Assembly (NCBI GenBank): GCA_963556495.2
Contig: OY747707.1
Coordinates: forward strand, 33,657,371-33,721,370
Length of the DNA stretch: 64,000 bases
Direction: 5' to 3'
Source of the DNA: Valencia hispanica
Taxonomy: Eukaryota; Chordata; Actinopteri; Cyprinodontiformes; Valenciidae
Every line of letters starts with the position of its first letter. The stretch's first letter is position 1. Below, in pieces: positions 34,006 through 47,085 of this stretch. The notes under the pieces are model-generated. The model searched no databases and was not told where the DNA came from. It worked only from the letters and a program-made list of their open reading frames with translations. A program made the translations under genes and the position numbers.

Positions 34006-35446
34006 GGCCTGGCCCTATCCAATCTGGTGCCCGAGGCAAGATTTTAAGTGGCGCCCCATTGCATCGCAGTACAGTACTTGCACTGCTAGTGTACATATAC
34101 TCACAAGAAACTTAATAGCTTTGTTTTAGACATTCTTTTATTTAAATAAAACAATTGCACATTCAAAATAAATGGAGGCGACAGGAGGAGCACTTGATGC
34201 TGCTAAGGTGGAGGCAACAGGAGGAGCGCTTGAGCTGCTGCATCACTGCTGTTTTGTGCTGCTGAGTTGGAGGCAACAGAGGGATTGGCAAGGGTGGGAC
34301 TGAGAAACCTCAGCAGCGCATCTGAAGACAGAAGAGGAGTATGTGACACCAGTCTAATAATAAACACATGATTTTAAAAAAATACAATACAATGAAATAA
34401 TATAAATGAGAAACCTAGAGATAAATACATGATGTAGACCATAGTGTATAATATACAATGTATTTTTTCAGATACAAATTATATTAGTAATTCATATATT
34501 GGTAATAATTAAAATTTTATTGTCATTACTATGAAATTCTAATTAGCAGAATGCAAAATAATCAGTAAACTGCAGTATAATATTGCATGTGGGAATGCTA
34601 AGTTATGCTCTAACATTAATGATGTAAACTAACACAGGTGTAAAGTTTAACATGATAAACACACTTTATAGACAATATGAGCTGTAACACAGTTAACAGC
34701 TGGCGTTACAACTATGAAATTATTATTATGATTATTAATGGTAATTTGATTGATTATTACAAGCTGGGAAAACGTGAGATTATGATGCCAATGAAATCAA
34801 CATTAATACACCTGCTGATTAGATCTAATATTTACACATTTGTCCGAGGAAGGTACTCATATTACTATTTTCCATAATAATAGCGCTAGGCTTATCTGTT
34901 AGAACCTGACTGTTAATATTTTGGTTAGAACTAGCAGATAGTTGGCTATTTATAGATTAGCTATCTATGTATGCTAATGGCCTTATTGATCATCGTTCTG
35001 TAACATCAAAATAATATAATTAACATCATCTGTACTGTAACATTACCCCTGTCTTTGGCGCGTTTTTCCTCCTCTTCTTTTCTGTTTTTCCTCCCCTGGG
35101 CACAAGATAATTTGGGATTTTATGCAATAAAAACGAAAAACGAATGGCGGGTAAAAGAAGTCTGATTGGTGGAGGTGGTTTCCCATCCTGCTTTGTGGCG
35201 CCTCATGTTTTGTTCTGCACCTTGAGTTAAGTGTATGTGTGATCCCTTCAAGTCCCCCCTGGTTCGCGGTGGTAGAAGAACTTATAAAAAAAAAGTCAAT
35301 GACTTGTAAATTCAATTATATCTCTATTCATTGAACTGTCAATGAAACATAATAAAAACCGGAGAGTTCCTTACGCTGCACTGGTGCCCCCAGGGAATCC
35401 AGCGCCCTTAGCATTTACCTTATACTGCCAATGGCACCAAACACTG
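34006..35446 (-). mobile_element. hAT-type element relic (tentative)
   Basis: The left end CAGGCCTGGCCCTATCCAAT with CTGGTGCCCGAGGCAAG resembles the CAGGGCCGGCCC ends of a fish hAT group. At the right, AGCGCCCTTAGCATTTACC and CCAATGGCACCAAACACTG resemble the opposite end. Matching 8-bp flanks were not found. On the minus strand near 35105-35045 a splice-acceptor-like TTGTGCCCAG precedes a lysine/glutamate-rich coding stretch (RKNRKEEEEKRAKDRG) like the start of such transposases. Confidence 0.4.
34172..34285 (+). repeat. Imperfect tandem repeat
   Basis: The unit TGGAGGCRACAGGAGGAGC recurs at 34173 and 34209 and, shortened, at 34268. Confidence 0.7.
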
Positions 35447-35906
35447 GAGGTATGGGTGAGCATGCTCTCATTGCATTCTGGGTTTACTGGCGCTAGAACT
35501 CTAACATCTGATATTTATGTAAATATCAATTTTCAGCCCAGATGTGGGTTATTCCACCTCTTCCCTTTTGTTCTAAGGACATCAGGACAGATTGCTCACA
35601 CCTGCAGACATGTTTTCAGCATATATATATATATAAATGTATTATATATCATGTCTATACACACATGATATATAATGCTGGAATGAATACTTGTACTATC
35701 ATTCAGTGTTCCCAAAAACAGTTTTTGTGCAGCAATAGGTTTGATTTGGCTATGATTAGCAATTGATAAATGCCAAAAGCAATTATTAACATCATTAGTC
35801 ATTTAGATCAAAATTACCAAGTTGGGACATCACCTGATTATCAGGAAATAACAGCCCAGTGGTTTCCAGTCTCAGTTATTGTTAATGAAGACCTGCCTGA
35901 TAGAGT

Positions 35907-35908
<2 letters not shown>

Positions 35909-35980
<72 letters not shown>
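35909..35980. repeat. AC microsatellite, 36 units
   Basis: Uninterrupted AC dinucleotide run of 72 bp. Confidence 0.98.
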
Positions 35981-35982
<2 letters not shown>

Positions 35983-36729
35983 TCTCTCCAACATATGTAG
36001 AGTTTGACAAAAATATATTAACCTTTCAGGTAAAATGCTTTAATCAACAAACTCACAAAGCTAGTAACAGTCAACTAAACTAGGTAAAAAAAAAGAAAAA
36101 AGAGAAAACTAATTAACTACAAAGAAGTAAAAAAAAATAAAAATAAACAAAGAAGAGTAACCAATAAAATGATGCAATGATGTCACAGTTCAGTGTTAAA
36201 TGTGAATGCTGACAAAACCCAAGTTTCTCCTTATGAATTTAGAATTGAGGCCAACTTAGCGTTTAACTAATTAAGATTAGTTTGCACCAAAATATGTAAG
36301 AACAAACATGAAATAACTCATAGAATGATAAATAGTAATATCACAGTCCTGTATAAATATGTATCCTTAAAAAACCAAGGATTGCATTGAAGAATTTGGA
36401 AATTAGACCAGATTAGCTTTGAACTAAATAGGATTAGTTGAAGACTAAATCAAGAACAACAATTGTATACGTCTTCAAACAACCAGTTCACAGTGCAAAG
36501 CAGAAGTGAAGATCTAAACATTTTTAAAGAGTAATGTTTTGTTAAATAATCTGCTGAATTAGAAATCAGTAACCTTTTGGACAATCGATTCTTAATTAAT
36601 TACCCACTCACCACAACAATGGATTTGATTTTAGTTTTGGGCAACCAAGATGACAGCTTAAAATGGACATAAAAAAGCTAGCTGTCATGATGTGTTTTTA
36701 AAGAGGACCCAAAAAGCAGTGATGAACTT

Positions 36730-36852
36730 CCATCCATCCATTTTCCATACCCGTCCATCCTATGTAGGGTTGCGGGGCAGCTGGTGCCTATCTCCAGCGG
36801 TCAAGGGGCGAGAGGCAGGATACACCCTGGACAGGTCGCCAGTCCATCGCAG
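36730..36852 (-). mobile_element. SINE/RTE-like repeat, 5'-truncated copy
   Basis: Flanked by the 12-bp duplication AGTGATGAACTT (36718-36729 and 36853-36864). The + strand starts with CCATCCATCC, the complement of the ATGG tail, and holds TGGTGCCTATCTCCAGCGGT and ACACCCTGGACAGGTCGCCA. Confidence 0.88.
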
Positions 36853-36864
36853 AGTGATGAACTT

Positions 36865-39800
36865 AAAATGTTTAATCTTGAAGTTGAAAAACCAAGCACT
36901 TACATGGAACATGAAAAGCACAAAAATGGTGGAGGAAAAAACAAGGTAGCCTACCAGCAAGGTATGATTGAAATGAGACAGCTTAAATACACTGAGGAGG
37001 AATGAAGGAACCTGAAGACTAATTGAGATTGTTGACGCATTGCAGCTGGACAGGGAAGAAAAACAAAGATGTAAGCATAAAGAAGAAGAAAAGACCGGAC
37101 AGAAAATAATATTAAATGCACAAAGTAAGAAAAACAGAGGGATGACTAAGAATGATAAAATCTAAGTTAATAAATAAGAATAAAGAAGCATTAGAGAAAC
37201 TCAAAGTAAAAGCACTAGTTAATATAACAGAAAGGAGGAGAGAAAAACAGAACAGAAGAAAACCATAAATAGAAAGAAACTCAAATCAGAGAACAATGAT
37301 TCGAATTAAAGATATAATGTAAAACAGAACCAACACAGAGAAAAATTATAAGATAAGAAAATAACTAATAAAAAGATCAAAACAGTCCAAAAACAAATAC
37401 AAAAGTAGAAATATCTAAGGATCCTACAACTTGCGTTTTGCTATTTTAGGAATCCTTTTTAATCTTACGTGTACCTTAAAGCACCGTGAATAACAATATT
37501 AATTGTTTATGAGTGCCAGCGTTTTGCTATGGCTGGCCGTAGCACAAACGGAGAAAGATATTTTGTTAACAGCAGAATAAATAGCTTCTGTCGAAGCTTA
37601 CCATTAGCTCTTCCAATAACTGAGACAATTTAGCACATTTTAAATACTGTTTTATGTAATTAAGTGTGAAGAGAGGAAAGGAAAAACTCTGATAAGACAA
37701 AATAAGCTCATGTTGCATGAGTAAAATGACTCTTATCGGTCAATAACCTCATAAACAGATGCAACAGAGGCCTGTTTGCACCAGGCAGTAGGATTAAATC
37801 CCACAAAAAGCAATGTAAACAGAATGAAAGAGGCAGAGACAATATTTAAATGGTTTTATCTTAAGCTAATTTGCCTCTGTCCAGACAAAAAACCTTACCT
37901 TAGTTGTTCTTAAGAATAAAGGAAGGGTATCTGACTAAAAGAGGAAGCCCTGATGGTCTGATCAGAAGGAGCCTTTGCTGCCACAGACAAGGGAAAGGTC
38001 ATTGTGGATGGGAAAAAGGGAGCCGTAGCAGCATTCGCTGGTTGACCAAACAAAAGGGGGAACAGTGGCCATTCATATCAGTGAGGAAGTTTGTGAGGTG
38101 CTGCTGTTCCTCTTCTCTCAGCTCCGGGGGGCTGCTCTCCCGCCTGGAGCAAGCGTGATCAGAGCCCTTTGCAAAGTTCAGCTGCGGAAGCATCGGCTTA
38201 GCAGGCAAATGTGGGCAGCACATGTAGAGCTGCACTTATTCCACATCAGGACAATAGCAGCGGCGATGGCAACAGGGTCAGAGACAGTGTCTCTTTTTGG
38301 GGAATCTTTAACTCAAAAGAGTCATCTGCAAAATTCCAAATAAGACAGACTGGATACTTACTTTGGATCAGGGATCGCGTTAACTGAATATTTTCCATTT
38401 TGACTTTTTTTTTTAAAACAGTGATGGACAATTCTGAAAGCCATCGCTCATTTTGACAGATTGCAATTCACACCCCTGACCACTGGGTGCAGACACACAG
38501 ACACGTTAAATTTTACCCAGTAAGTAAAGGTAAGTATATCAATCAAAAAAAGAGAGAGCATCTGAGCATCATCTCAGACCTTGGCACCGTACCCAATGCA
38601 TCTCGGCATCTGGGAGCTGGCAGAGTATTGTAGAGTTAAGGAGGCATGAAACGCATCTGTGAGTGCACCGGACACAGACCAGAGGTGACAGATCGCTGCA
38701 GCCTAACCACTGATGCAAAAAGAGTGCATGCTGTGAGATTTCCTCAAGCAGAAGTGATTAGAAAAGCTGTCATTCAGAGAGAATTGCCGAATTCTGATCT
38801 CTACAATTTACGAAATGTTCCGGGATTTCAAAATTTTACCTCCCTTTGACCAGCAAAGAAAAATGTCCCCTCCAATGTATCGGAGGCCAGGGAAAAAGTA
38901 CCACTTCCTTCAGGACATGATGACCACATATTCATGCAGTGGTACTCTTCCTCTTCATTCTAGAAACTGAAGGGGTTAATGCAGTGCATTCTGGGAGTGT
39001 TAGTTTTCAAACCAGTATCTTTCTCAGTATGTAGTTCAGTCATTCATGGCTGGGGTCCAACACATTTTTGGTGGATGGTATTAAAAAAAACCTCCCAACT
39101 CCTCCAAAGATAACACTGAGCTTACAAAACAGGCTTTGTCATCTCACATTATTTTCTATAAAACCTTGGGATGAGCATTTCACAGTTCAGCTCAAAATGT
39201 GACACAACAATTTATTTAAGAGATCTTAGTCAAAACTCAAAATTCTGGAAATGTATTATTGAGTTTTGGTTGTGTTTTGATTAAAAACTCAAAGCCAATC
39301 ATGTATATAATATGCATGTACAAAGTTGAAAGGTGCTTTGGGCAGGTAATAAAAAAAAAACATTTATTTGTTCCATTTAAAAAAACATATTTCATCTATG
39401 CAAACTTGCTCAGGAGGCCACCAAAAATGACCACAGAAACATGGAACTCAACTACAAAGCATGCATTTTTGTGGATGTGGAAGAAAACCTGAGTTTTTGC
39501 AAAAAACATAAAACTGTATACAGCAAAAGGCTTAGGTTAACAAGGATATGAACCTGAAACCTTCTTGTTGTAAGTCAGCAGTGCTAACCATATTGTCAAA
39601 CTGTTAATTTGTGAATTGATTACATAATTATTCATAAAACTGTGGTCCAATAAGTGTAATACCTCAAACTCACTTGATAATGATTGTATCACTTTAAGTG
39701 TTTGTTAACTACAATAACCTACTATTCTGAAGCATTTTAAAGGGGTGTGAAGCTATTTTATCAGAATGAAAAGTCTTAGAATAAAAATAATAATGACATG

Positions 39801-40787
39801 AATGATAAACCCTGGACTCTCTTTCTTTTCACTGTCAATGAATTGATTTATCTTTGGGTACTGTGTGATATTTGTGATGCGGTGGAATATTTTCATCCTG
39901 TGAACAGATGAACATGATGGTAAAGAATAGATGTCCAGTCCTTGAGCAAAACATTTGTCAAAGTCTTCAGGAAAAACAGATAAGACATTGTGGTCCTCTG
40001 TCACTTTCTCTCTTGCTGATCGCACTTCCAGACTTATAACTCCTTTGCAGTGTAGCCAGAAATCCATTCAAGCAAGGACAGAATCAGGAATGGGTGTTAT
40101 GTCTACAAACCGTGTTACAGGTGGATAGAAGAGCGAGAAAATTAATGTTTACCAAGATGAATTACATTCTCCTCCTTTTACTGTATCCATAGAAGAGGAA
40201 AAGGCAATGTAAAATGCCGCTGAATGCCGGGCATGGAGAAAATTGCCTGCTTCACCATCTGCAAGGTGCTGATAATCTGTGACTGGCTGTATGTTTCATT
40301 AAATAAAACAAATAAAAAAGCAAAACTGTGTAGCATAGAGATACAGCAGGATATGATACCAAAGGGAACGCACTAGTGCAGGAAATGTACGCTGCAGGCT
40401 GCAATCTCTCTCTAAGCAATAAAGCTAATGTTTATATTTCTCCAAATCAGAAGAAAGGCTGGTAAAAAATGTGACTGCGTAGTTTAGATGCTTTCAGATA
40501 AGCAATACTAACACATCATAAAGGGTAATAATCTGTAGGAGTGGGAGGTGGCATGGCATTAAACAGTCATATCCCATTATTTTACTGTATTTTTAAAATT
40601 GTTTCTCAAGATTTTTCTTTGTTAAAGCATGGGTCATAAAAAAACAAAGAAACAGATCTTTTAAGACAGAGTACAACTAATATGTAGAAAGAACATACGA
40701 CTTGAAGTATAATGTGGCACAGACTGTTTTGTCTAATTCAAAACAATTCATTTAAATCTAAAGTATTTGCATTTATGTCCAACCTGT
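36865..40787. other. Intergenic sequence, no feature recognised
   Basis: Purine-rich stretches (36870-37400) and AT-rich sequence. Open frames at 37904-38343 and 38646-38849 show no domain or splice context. Confidence 0.5.
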
Positions 40788-40795
40788 CTGTAAGG

Positions 40796-41547
40796 CAGTA
40801 TTTCTCAAACTTTTTTTATCATTCCCCACTTTGGACAAAGGAGCATACACAAGCCCCCCATGCTTTTATCGCCCCAACAGAATGGTGACCACGCCTGATT
40901 TTTAAAGTGTTTTATTTATTTAAATAGCCGAGTTAGTCAACAAGTTTTTAAGGGTATTAATTAGTTGGAAAAATGGGTTGCGCACTGGTATAAAACCGGC
41001 TCAGAAATATATGCTGTCAGTAGTTGCTACATGTAGAACTTCAGCTCACAGTTGGAGAAAATAAAAGTTGCAGTTTTATCAAATTTACAAAGCTTTCAAA
41101 AATACAAAATAAAAATAAATAAATAAAATAAATAAAGAGCAAGATACTCATCCCTGTATTTCCTCCGTGGTTGACCATGTGACTTCTCTGACTCTGAAAC
41201 GTTCCCTGATCTTTTTAGATATTTGTCCATTTTGTAGATGGAATCTCTGATAATGCGGCTACTTCAGCTTGTTTTGTTCTCCTGCAATATATTCTGACGT
41301 CAAACTCCCAGCCCGATGTTCCAGGTCCCGGTTCTGTTTACAATGATGATCACAATTGCTAATTTATTTGAGTGTGTTTAATTTTGTGAGAGGTGGGAGT
41401 TGGTTGATTTAATTTACAGTGCAGTGAAACATTCACAATGACAGAATCTAGGGGGGAAAAACTATTTAAATCCCATTGATGTCACGCCCCACCTGCAATA
41501 CCTCTGCGCCCTACTAGGGGTCTTGCCCCATAGTTTGAGAAACACTG
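40796..41547. mobile_element. Non-autonomous hAT element
   Basis: The 752-bp element has terminal inverted repeats CAGTATTTCTCAAACT and AGTTTGAGAAACACTG (one mismatch). It is flanked by a perfect 8-bp duplication CTGTAAGG (40788-40795 and 41548-41555), the length typical of hAT transposition. No transposase coding region is present. Confidence 0.92.
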
Positions 41548-41555
41548 CTGTAAGG

Positions 41556-42199
41556 GGATCCGCAAGCAATGGTTTTGCTCCTGCAAGATTCACTTGGAGT
41601 CTGGTGGATAAAGAGCTCCTGCTTTTCCTACAACTGGGAGGGACTGCATAGGAACTAATCTGCCTGTGATTGCTAGGAATGTGGAAGAGTCTCACTGCAG
41701 CTGCTTGCTGAAAAGAGAAATAATTTGTGCATAATTTTAGGGCCTTAAAAGGTATCAAACAACAAAGAAAGTCACAGATGTATTTCTGGGTGCTTTAAAG
41801 CACTACTTTTGTTGTTTCTTTCCTCAAGAAGTGAGAAAAAAAGCAGAATTAAAGCAACATTTAATGTTGTATTTAAGGTATTCTGTGGTGGTTGAAACAC
41901 CCACGCTTTACTTTTACTGCCATCTGCTTTTGTCTGAAAGCATTAGAAATTTTGATCAACAATCAAATAGTCCTTTTTCTTAATGGCATCCTGAACAAAT
42001 ATAGATATTATGCTCATTTCCATTTTAAAATGGTAATAGTAATCACATAATAACTCCATGAAAAAAATTAAAACCAGCAACTATTTCATCCCTATAATGT
42101 AAAAGGTAGCTTATAAAGCTGATGGAAAATGAGTGGAACTAAACAATTAGTCTGAGCAAAACCATAGAATTACAATGCATAGATTAACTTATACACATT
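41556..42199. other. Intergenic sequence, no feature recognised
   Basis: AT-rich, no repeat or gene signature. Confidence 0.5.
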
Positions 42200-45141
42200 G
42201 TTCTAGAATTGCGCTGCTCTGGGTGGCTGCATGTTGGAGTGGCTCTGTTGGCTACATATTAAGTTTTGTTTTTTTGTACATTGGTTCCTCTTTTTTCTTA
42301 AAGAAGATTGCATTTTTTTGACCTGTATACTTTCTAGTTTTTGGTGCTGTGAAGCTGGAAGGATTTTTGCTGTAAATTGTTCCCTTTTTGACAATTTGTT
42401 ATGATGCGTAACCATGGCAACAATGTGGTTTACAGCCGGGAGCAGCTGATTAACATCGCAAAAGCTGAAATAATACCTCAACTGAAACCACAAATCCCCG
42501 ATGAGTTGATAAGGAGGAGACGTGGATGCAGAGCAGGAGCGAAAAGGAGACAGAGAAAGAGGAAGTTCAAGCCATCGCTTCCATCGATCATAATGGGCAA
42601 CGTAAGATCACTGGCTAACAAGATGGATGAACTCCAAGCCCTTACAAGGACTCAGCCAGAGTACCGTGAATGCAGTGTTATGTGTTTTACGGAGACGTGG
42701 CTGCTGGATCATATCCCCGACTCCAACGTCTGTCTGCCAGGCTTCCTGACTGTACGAGCAGACAGAGATCTGAAGACGAGCAGAAAAAGGAAAGGTGGTG
42801 GAGTAGCAGTGCTTGTCAACAACAGATGGTGTCATCCAGGACATGTTACTGTGAAGTGTCGTCTCTGCAGCCCAGATCTCGAACTCTTGGCAGTGAGTTT
42901 TCGTCCATATTATTTGCCAAGAGAGTTCACCAGTGTAATTTTGGCAGTTGTTTACATTCCACCTTCAGCCGTTGCCGACAATGCATGTGATGTCATCAGT
43001 TCCATTGTTGCTAAGCTACAGACACAGCACCCCAATGCATTTGTGGCCATATCTGGTGATTTTAATCATGCCTCGCTCTCTACTACACTTCCAACATTTC
43101 AACAATTTGTCAGCTGCTCTACAAGAGAAAACAGGACCTTGGATTTGTTTTATGCAAATGTAAAGGATTCATACACGTCCTAACCAAGACCTCCTCTGGG
43201 ACAATCAGATCACAATCTTGTTTTTCTCTGTTCAGAATATAAACCACTTGTTCATAGGCAACCTGTGACAAAACGAACTGTGAGAAAATGGTCACAGGAA
43301 GCTGAAGAAGCCCTGCAGGATTGTTTTGCAACCACAGACTGGATGACTCTTTGCCAAGCACATGGAGAGGACATCAATGACATGACTGAGTGTGTGACTG
43401 ACTATATAAACTTCTGTGTGGACAACATCATCCCCACCAGAACAGTGAGATGCTTCCCTAATAACAAACCCTGGATCACCAGTGACCTGAAGGAACTGCT
43501 AAACAAGAAAAAAAGAGCCTTCAGGGAGGGAGACAGGGAATTACTGAAGAGTATACAGAAGCAACTTAAGGTCAAGATCAGAGACAGCAAGGAGGCATAC
43601 AGGAAGAAGCTGGAGAACAAACTAGAGAGGAACAATATCAGAGATGTCTGGTCAGGAATGAGAAAGATCACAGGTTTTAAGGACAGGAAAGATTGGATAG
43701 ATGGAAGTCTGGACAGAGCCAATGAACTGAACACATTCTTCAACAGGTTCAGTTCAGGAACTAGCTCAGCATCCCCCTCTCCTGTTCCCAGCCAAACAGA
43801 CATCCCACTATCCTCTGATCAACAGCTTTCCTGTTACACCTCGGATGTTTTATCCTTCACCTCAGCCATGGACTCTTCTAATTCCACAAGTTTGACTTCA
43901 ACCAAGTCAGGAAATGCTGCTACCCCCTTTGCCTCCCCCTCCCACTTGTCTGTCTCCAAAAGTCAGGTGAAGAGGCAGCTGGAGAAACTGAACCGGAACA
44001 AGGCTGCAGGTCCAGATGGTGTCAGCCCCAGAGTCCTGAAGGCCTGTGCAGAGCAGCTCTGTGGGATTCTGCAGCACCTCTTCAACCTTAGCTTAACTCA
44101 GGAGAAGGTCCCAGTGTTGTGGAAGACATCCTGCCTTGTTCCAGTACCCAAAAGAACTCACCCATCAGTCATCAATGACTATAGACCCGTTGCAATGACT
44201 ACCTGACCAACAGACCACAATTTGTGAGACTGAAGAATTGTGTGTCAAACCAGGTGGTCAGCAGCACAGGAGCGCCACAGGGGACCGTACTCTCACCATT
44301 CCTTTTTACTCTGTACACCTCAGACTTCCAGTACAAATCAGAGACCTGTCATCTGCAGAAATACTCAGATGACTCTGCAATTGTCGGGTGTATCAGAGAT
44401 GGACAAGATGCTGAATACAGAGAGTTGGTGGACTGCTTTGTGACATGGTGTGGAAACAATCGTCTCACCTTGAATGTGAACAAAACAAAGGAGATGATTG
44501 TAGATTTCAGAAGAAACAGGGATAAGTCAAACACTGTTTCCATCATGGGAGAAGAAGTGGAGGTGGTTGAGGAGTATAAATACCTCGGAGTTCACCTTGA
44601 CAACAGACTGGACTGGAGGCGCAACAGTGAAGCCGTCTACAAGAAGGGACAGAGCAGACTGTACTTCTTGAGGAAGCTTAGGTCCTTCAAGGTTTGCAGC
44701 AAGATGCTGCAGATCTTCTACAAGTCTGTTGTGGAGAGTGTAATCTCTTCAGCCGTCATCTGTTGGGGTAGCAGCATCAGAGCCAGGGATTTAAAAAGGC
44801 TCAACAACCTGATAAAGAAGGCTGGTTCTGTTCTTGGGACAACTGTGGAAAATCTGGAGATGATAATGCAAAGAAGGATTCTTCATAAAATCAAAAAAAT
44901 TATGGACAACCCTGAGCATCCTCTTCATGAGACAGTCACACAACAACAGAGCATCTTCAGTCGGAGGCTTCTTCAGTTTCGCTGCAATACAGACCGCTAC
45001 AGGAAATCCTTCCTGCCCACAGCCATCATTATCTACAACAACTCCTTAAAGAATTGATTATATGAGCTATACCAACACTTAATTTCCCTCTGGGATCAAT
45101 AAAGTATTTTTGAATTTGAATTGAATTTGAATTGAATTGAA
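42200..45141 (+). mobile_element. Rex1-like LINE, near full length but internally deleted
   Basis: The element has a 5' leader (about 42200-42400), one long endonuclease plus reverse transcriptase frame, and a short 3' end reading CTCTGGGATCAATAAAGTAT followed by a GAATT-rich tail to about 45141. The exact 5' limit is uncertain. Gene order and motifs match Rex1/Babar LINEs of fish. Confidence 0.82.
42401..45057 (+). pseudogene. Rex1-like endonuclease/reverse transcriptase with stop and deletion
   Basis: The first part holds an AP-like endonuclease domain (GNVRSLANKMDEL, CFTETWL, GGGVAVLVN, SGDFNHASL). An in-frame TAA at 43181-43183 interrupts it just before PRPPLGQSDHNLV, and the same frame continues to 44206. 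The reverse transcriptase starts at LNRNKAAGPDGVSPRVLKAC and VPVPKRTHPSVINDYRPVAM. At about 44197 the sequence jumps in another frame to YLTNRPQFVRL, so the segment with polymerase motif A is deleted. Downstream come STGAPQGTVLSPFLFTLYTS and KYSDDSAIVG, a YSDD in place of the usual YADD/FADD, and then the thumb and C-terminal part to the stop at 45055-45057. It cannot make a working polymerase. Confidence 0.85.
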
Positions 45142-46949
45142 TTATTTGCCCGATAGAATCTTAGGATCTGTCTGCTTTGGTATATTTTAAACATGTTCTA
45201 ATTTATGTATTGCCCACCCCTAACCCCTGAACATCCTATTTGAACCAATCAAAAACCAAGGAGAAAATATCAAAATCAAATCAAATTGCTTCCTGATTTG
45301 TTTATCATTTTGTTTTATCTGTAAATGAATCTGAGAATCAATGTGTGTATAGAAATAGTTACACATGTTCACTGTTTAAAGTCACCACTTGTCAGCACTT
45401 GTTTCTTGGTAAGCTTCCCAACAACAAGACCTCAGAAAGTCCTAGATACATGTTCTGATGCGTAAAAAACATAAATAAAATTGCTTTATGTTCCCCAAGT
45501 TTGTAATCTCTCCTCTCAAGAAAAGTCTTCTCAAAAAAAGTCTGTGGGCACAATTTCATCACCCACTACTACTGGGTGTACTTTGAATACCAAAAAAAAA
45601 AAGCTTAGCAGCAGCAGAAAACCTCAGAGAAACGCTGCTGCTCACATTACTGAATCATTTAAAACCGCTGGGTATTACCCTTTTAACATGTTAACCGAAG
45701 AAGTCAGACAGAATGAAGAGGAGGAACAGAGAAAATGAGGAAGCTCATGAGAGAAATGAAGACAACCTCAGAGGTTTGGACCTACAGGAAACCTCGCAAA
45801 GGGAAATCTTGCTGCCATTTCCAAATGGAGGCCATTTGTCATTCTTTCACTGCAGATGGGGATATGTTATCAAATGTTCCTCTTTTTCTCCTCTCTCCAT
45901 CTGTCACTTTTGTCTCGCTGCATCCATCATAGTTGTCACTGCCTGCCTTTGGCTCCACATATGTAAGTTGGGCTTCCTCCAAATGTTGTAGAGCAAGCTC
46001 TGTCTTTCTGTGCCGATACAAGGACCGATCAAGTGTTTTCTTGTTAATAAATGCTGATGAAAGTGGAATACTGGCAAGAAACTTCAAAACTTGACTTGAT
46101 TAACACTAGATAATTGTACAGCAGTTAGATTTTTAAATATGGAACAATATACTTAGAAAATCCATGAATTCTTTTATTTCTACTTCCCAATTATCTACTA
46201 CTTTGTGAAGATCTATCCCAAAAATCGGATTTTTTTCACCAAGCTTTTACAAAGCTGTTTTTCTGTGTACAGGGACGTAAACTATTATTATGACTACCCC
46301 CAAGCAAAATTTCTCGCCTTCACTTAGCGAGCACGCAGAGCATCTAGGAGCTCTTCATCTCCCAACAACCTCTGTCGTTTGTTTATTTATTGCTCCTTTT
46401 GACTTTGCTCCTCCTCCACTCTCGAGGTCCTGACTCTGCTACACATTCAGGTGTCTGTCCGTCGACCTTTGGCACTTGCTTGTTTTACTCGCCCATACAT
46501 CACAGCCCTGCCACCCCTGGCTGTTTCCCCATCTGTTCAAAAGCCCTCCCCCCGTTTTCTACCCTCACACTGGCCTCGTGATGACTGATTTGTAGCCCTG
46601 TTCACTTGTCCCTGTTCCTCCAGGCAACCAGGAAGTCAAACAGGAAACAGATTTAGCGATGCTTCAAACAGGAAACGCGTGTTTGGGTAGAAAGATGTCT
46701 GTCGTCTCGTGACACCATCATTATGGAGGTAGAAATATTGATACTGATATTATTCAAAAGGAAAATCTACAGCATCTTTTTGCAACAATTTCCATTTCCC
46801 ATCTGGACATCATTGTAATATATCAGTTGACACAGCAATGACATTAGAATTACTTTTCGCATAGATACAGATTGCTTCAGGTAACTTTTTTTGTTTAATT
46901 TGTAATATACTTTTTATACAAACTGCCTTTTACATATGTCCTGTGATGT
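45142..46949. other. Intergenic sequence, no gene recognised
   Basis: A stretch at 45480-46090 has fairly long open frames on both strands without known domains. The rest shows nothing. Confidence 0.45.
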
Positions 46950-47085
46950 CGGTCCATTGCATGGCCACGCAGAGTGGCTTCGTGCACCCTGTCTATTTCT
47001 AATGAGTGCTGGAATTAGGCACCAGTCCCCTAGTTACCTGCAAGGATAAGGAGGTATAGACAATTAATGGATAGAAGTCCGGATC
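46950..47085 (+). repeat. SINE/RTE-like repeat, strongly diverged copy
   Basis: GTCGGTCCATTGCATGG, GAATTAGGCACCAGTCCC, TGCAAGGATAAGGAGGTATA and ATTAATGGATAG match the 3' part of the family in order, with many changes. Confidence 0.5.

Noticed and set aside
35909..35980. Threonine/histidine repeat protein in the open frame at 35770-36000
   Set aside because: It is the translation of an AC microsatellite.
37904..38343. Overlapping open frames of 84-92 codons
   Set aside because: No recognisable domain and both strands are equally open.
45481..46087. Possible gene with lysine/glutamate-rich product
   Set aside because: Low-complexity composition and open frames on both strands, with no recognised family.
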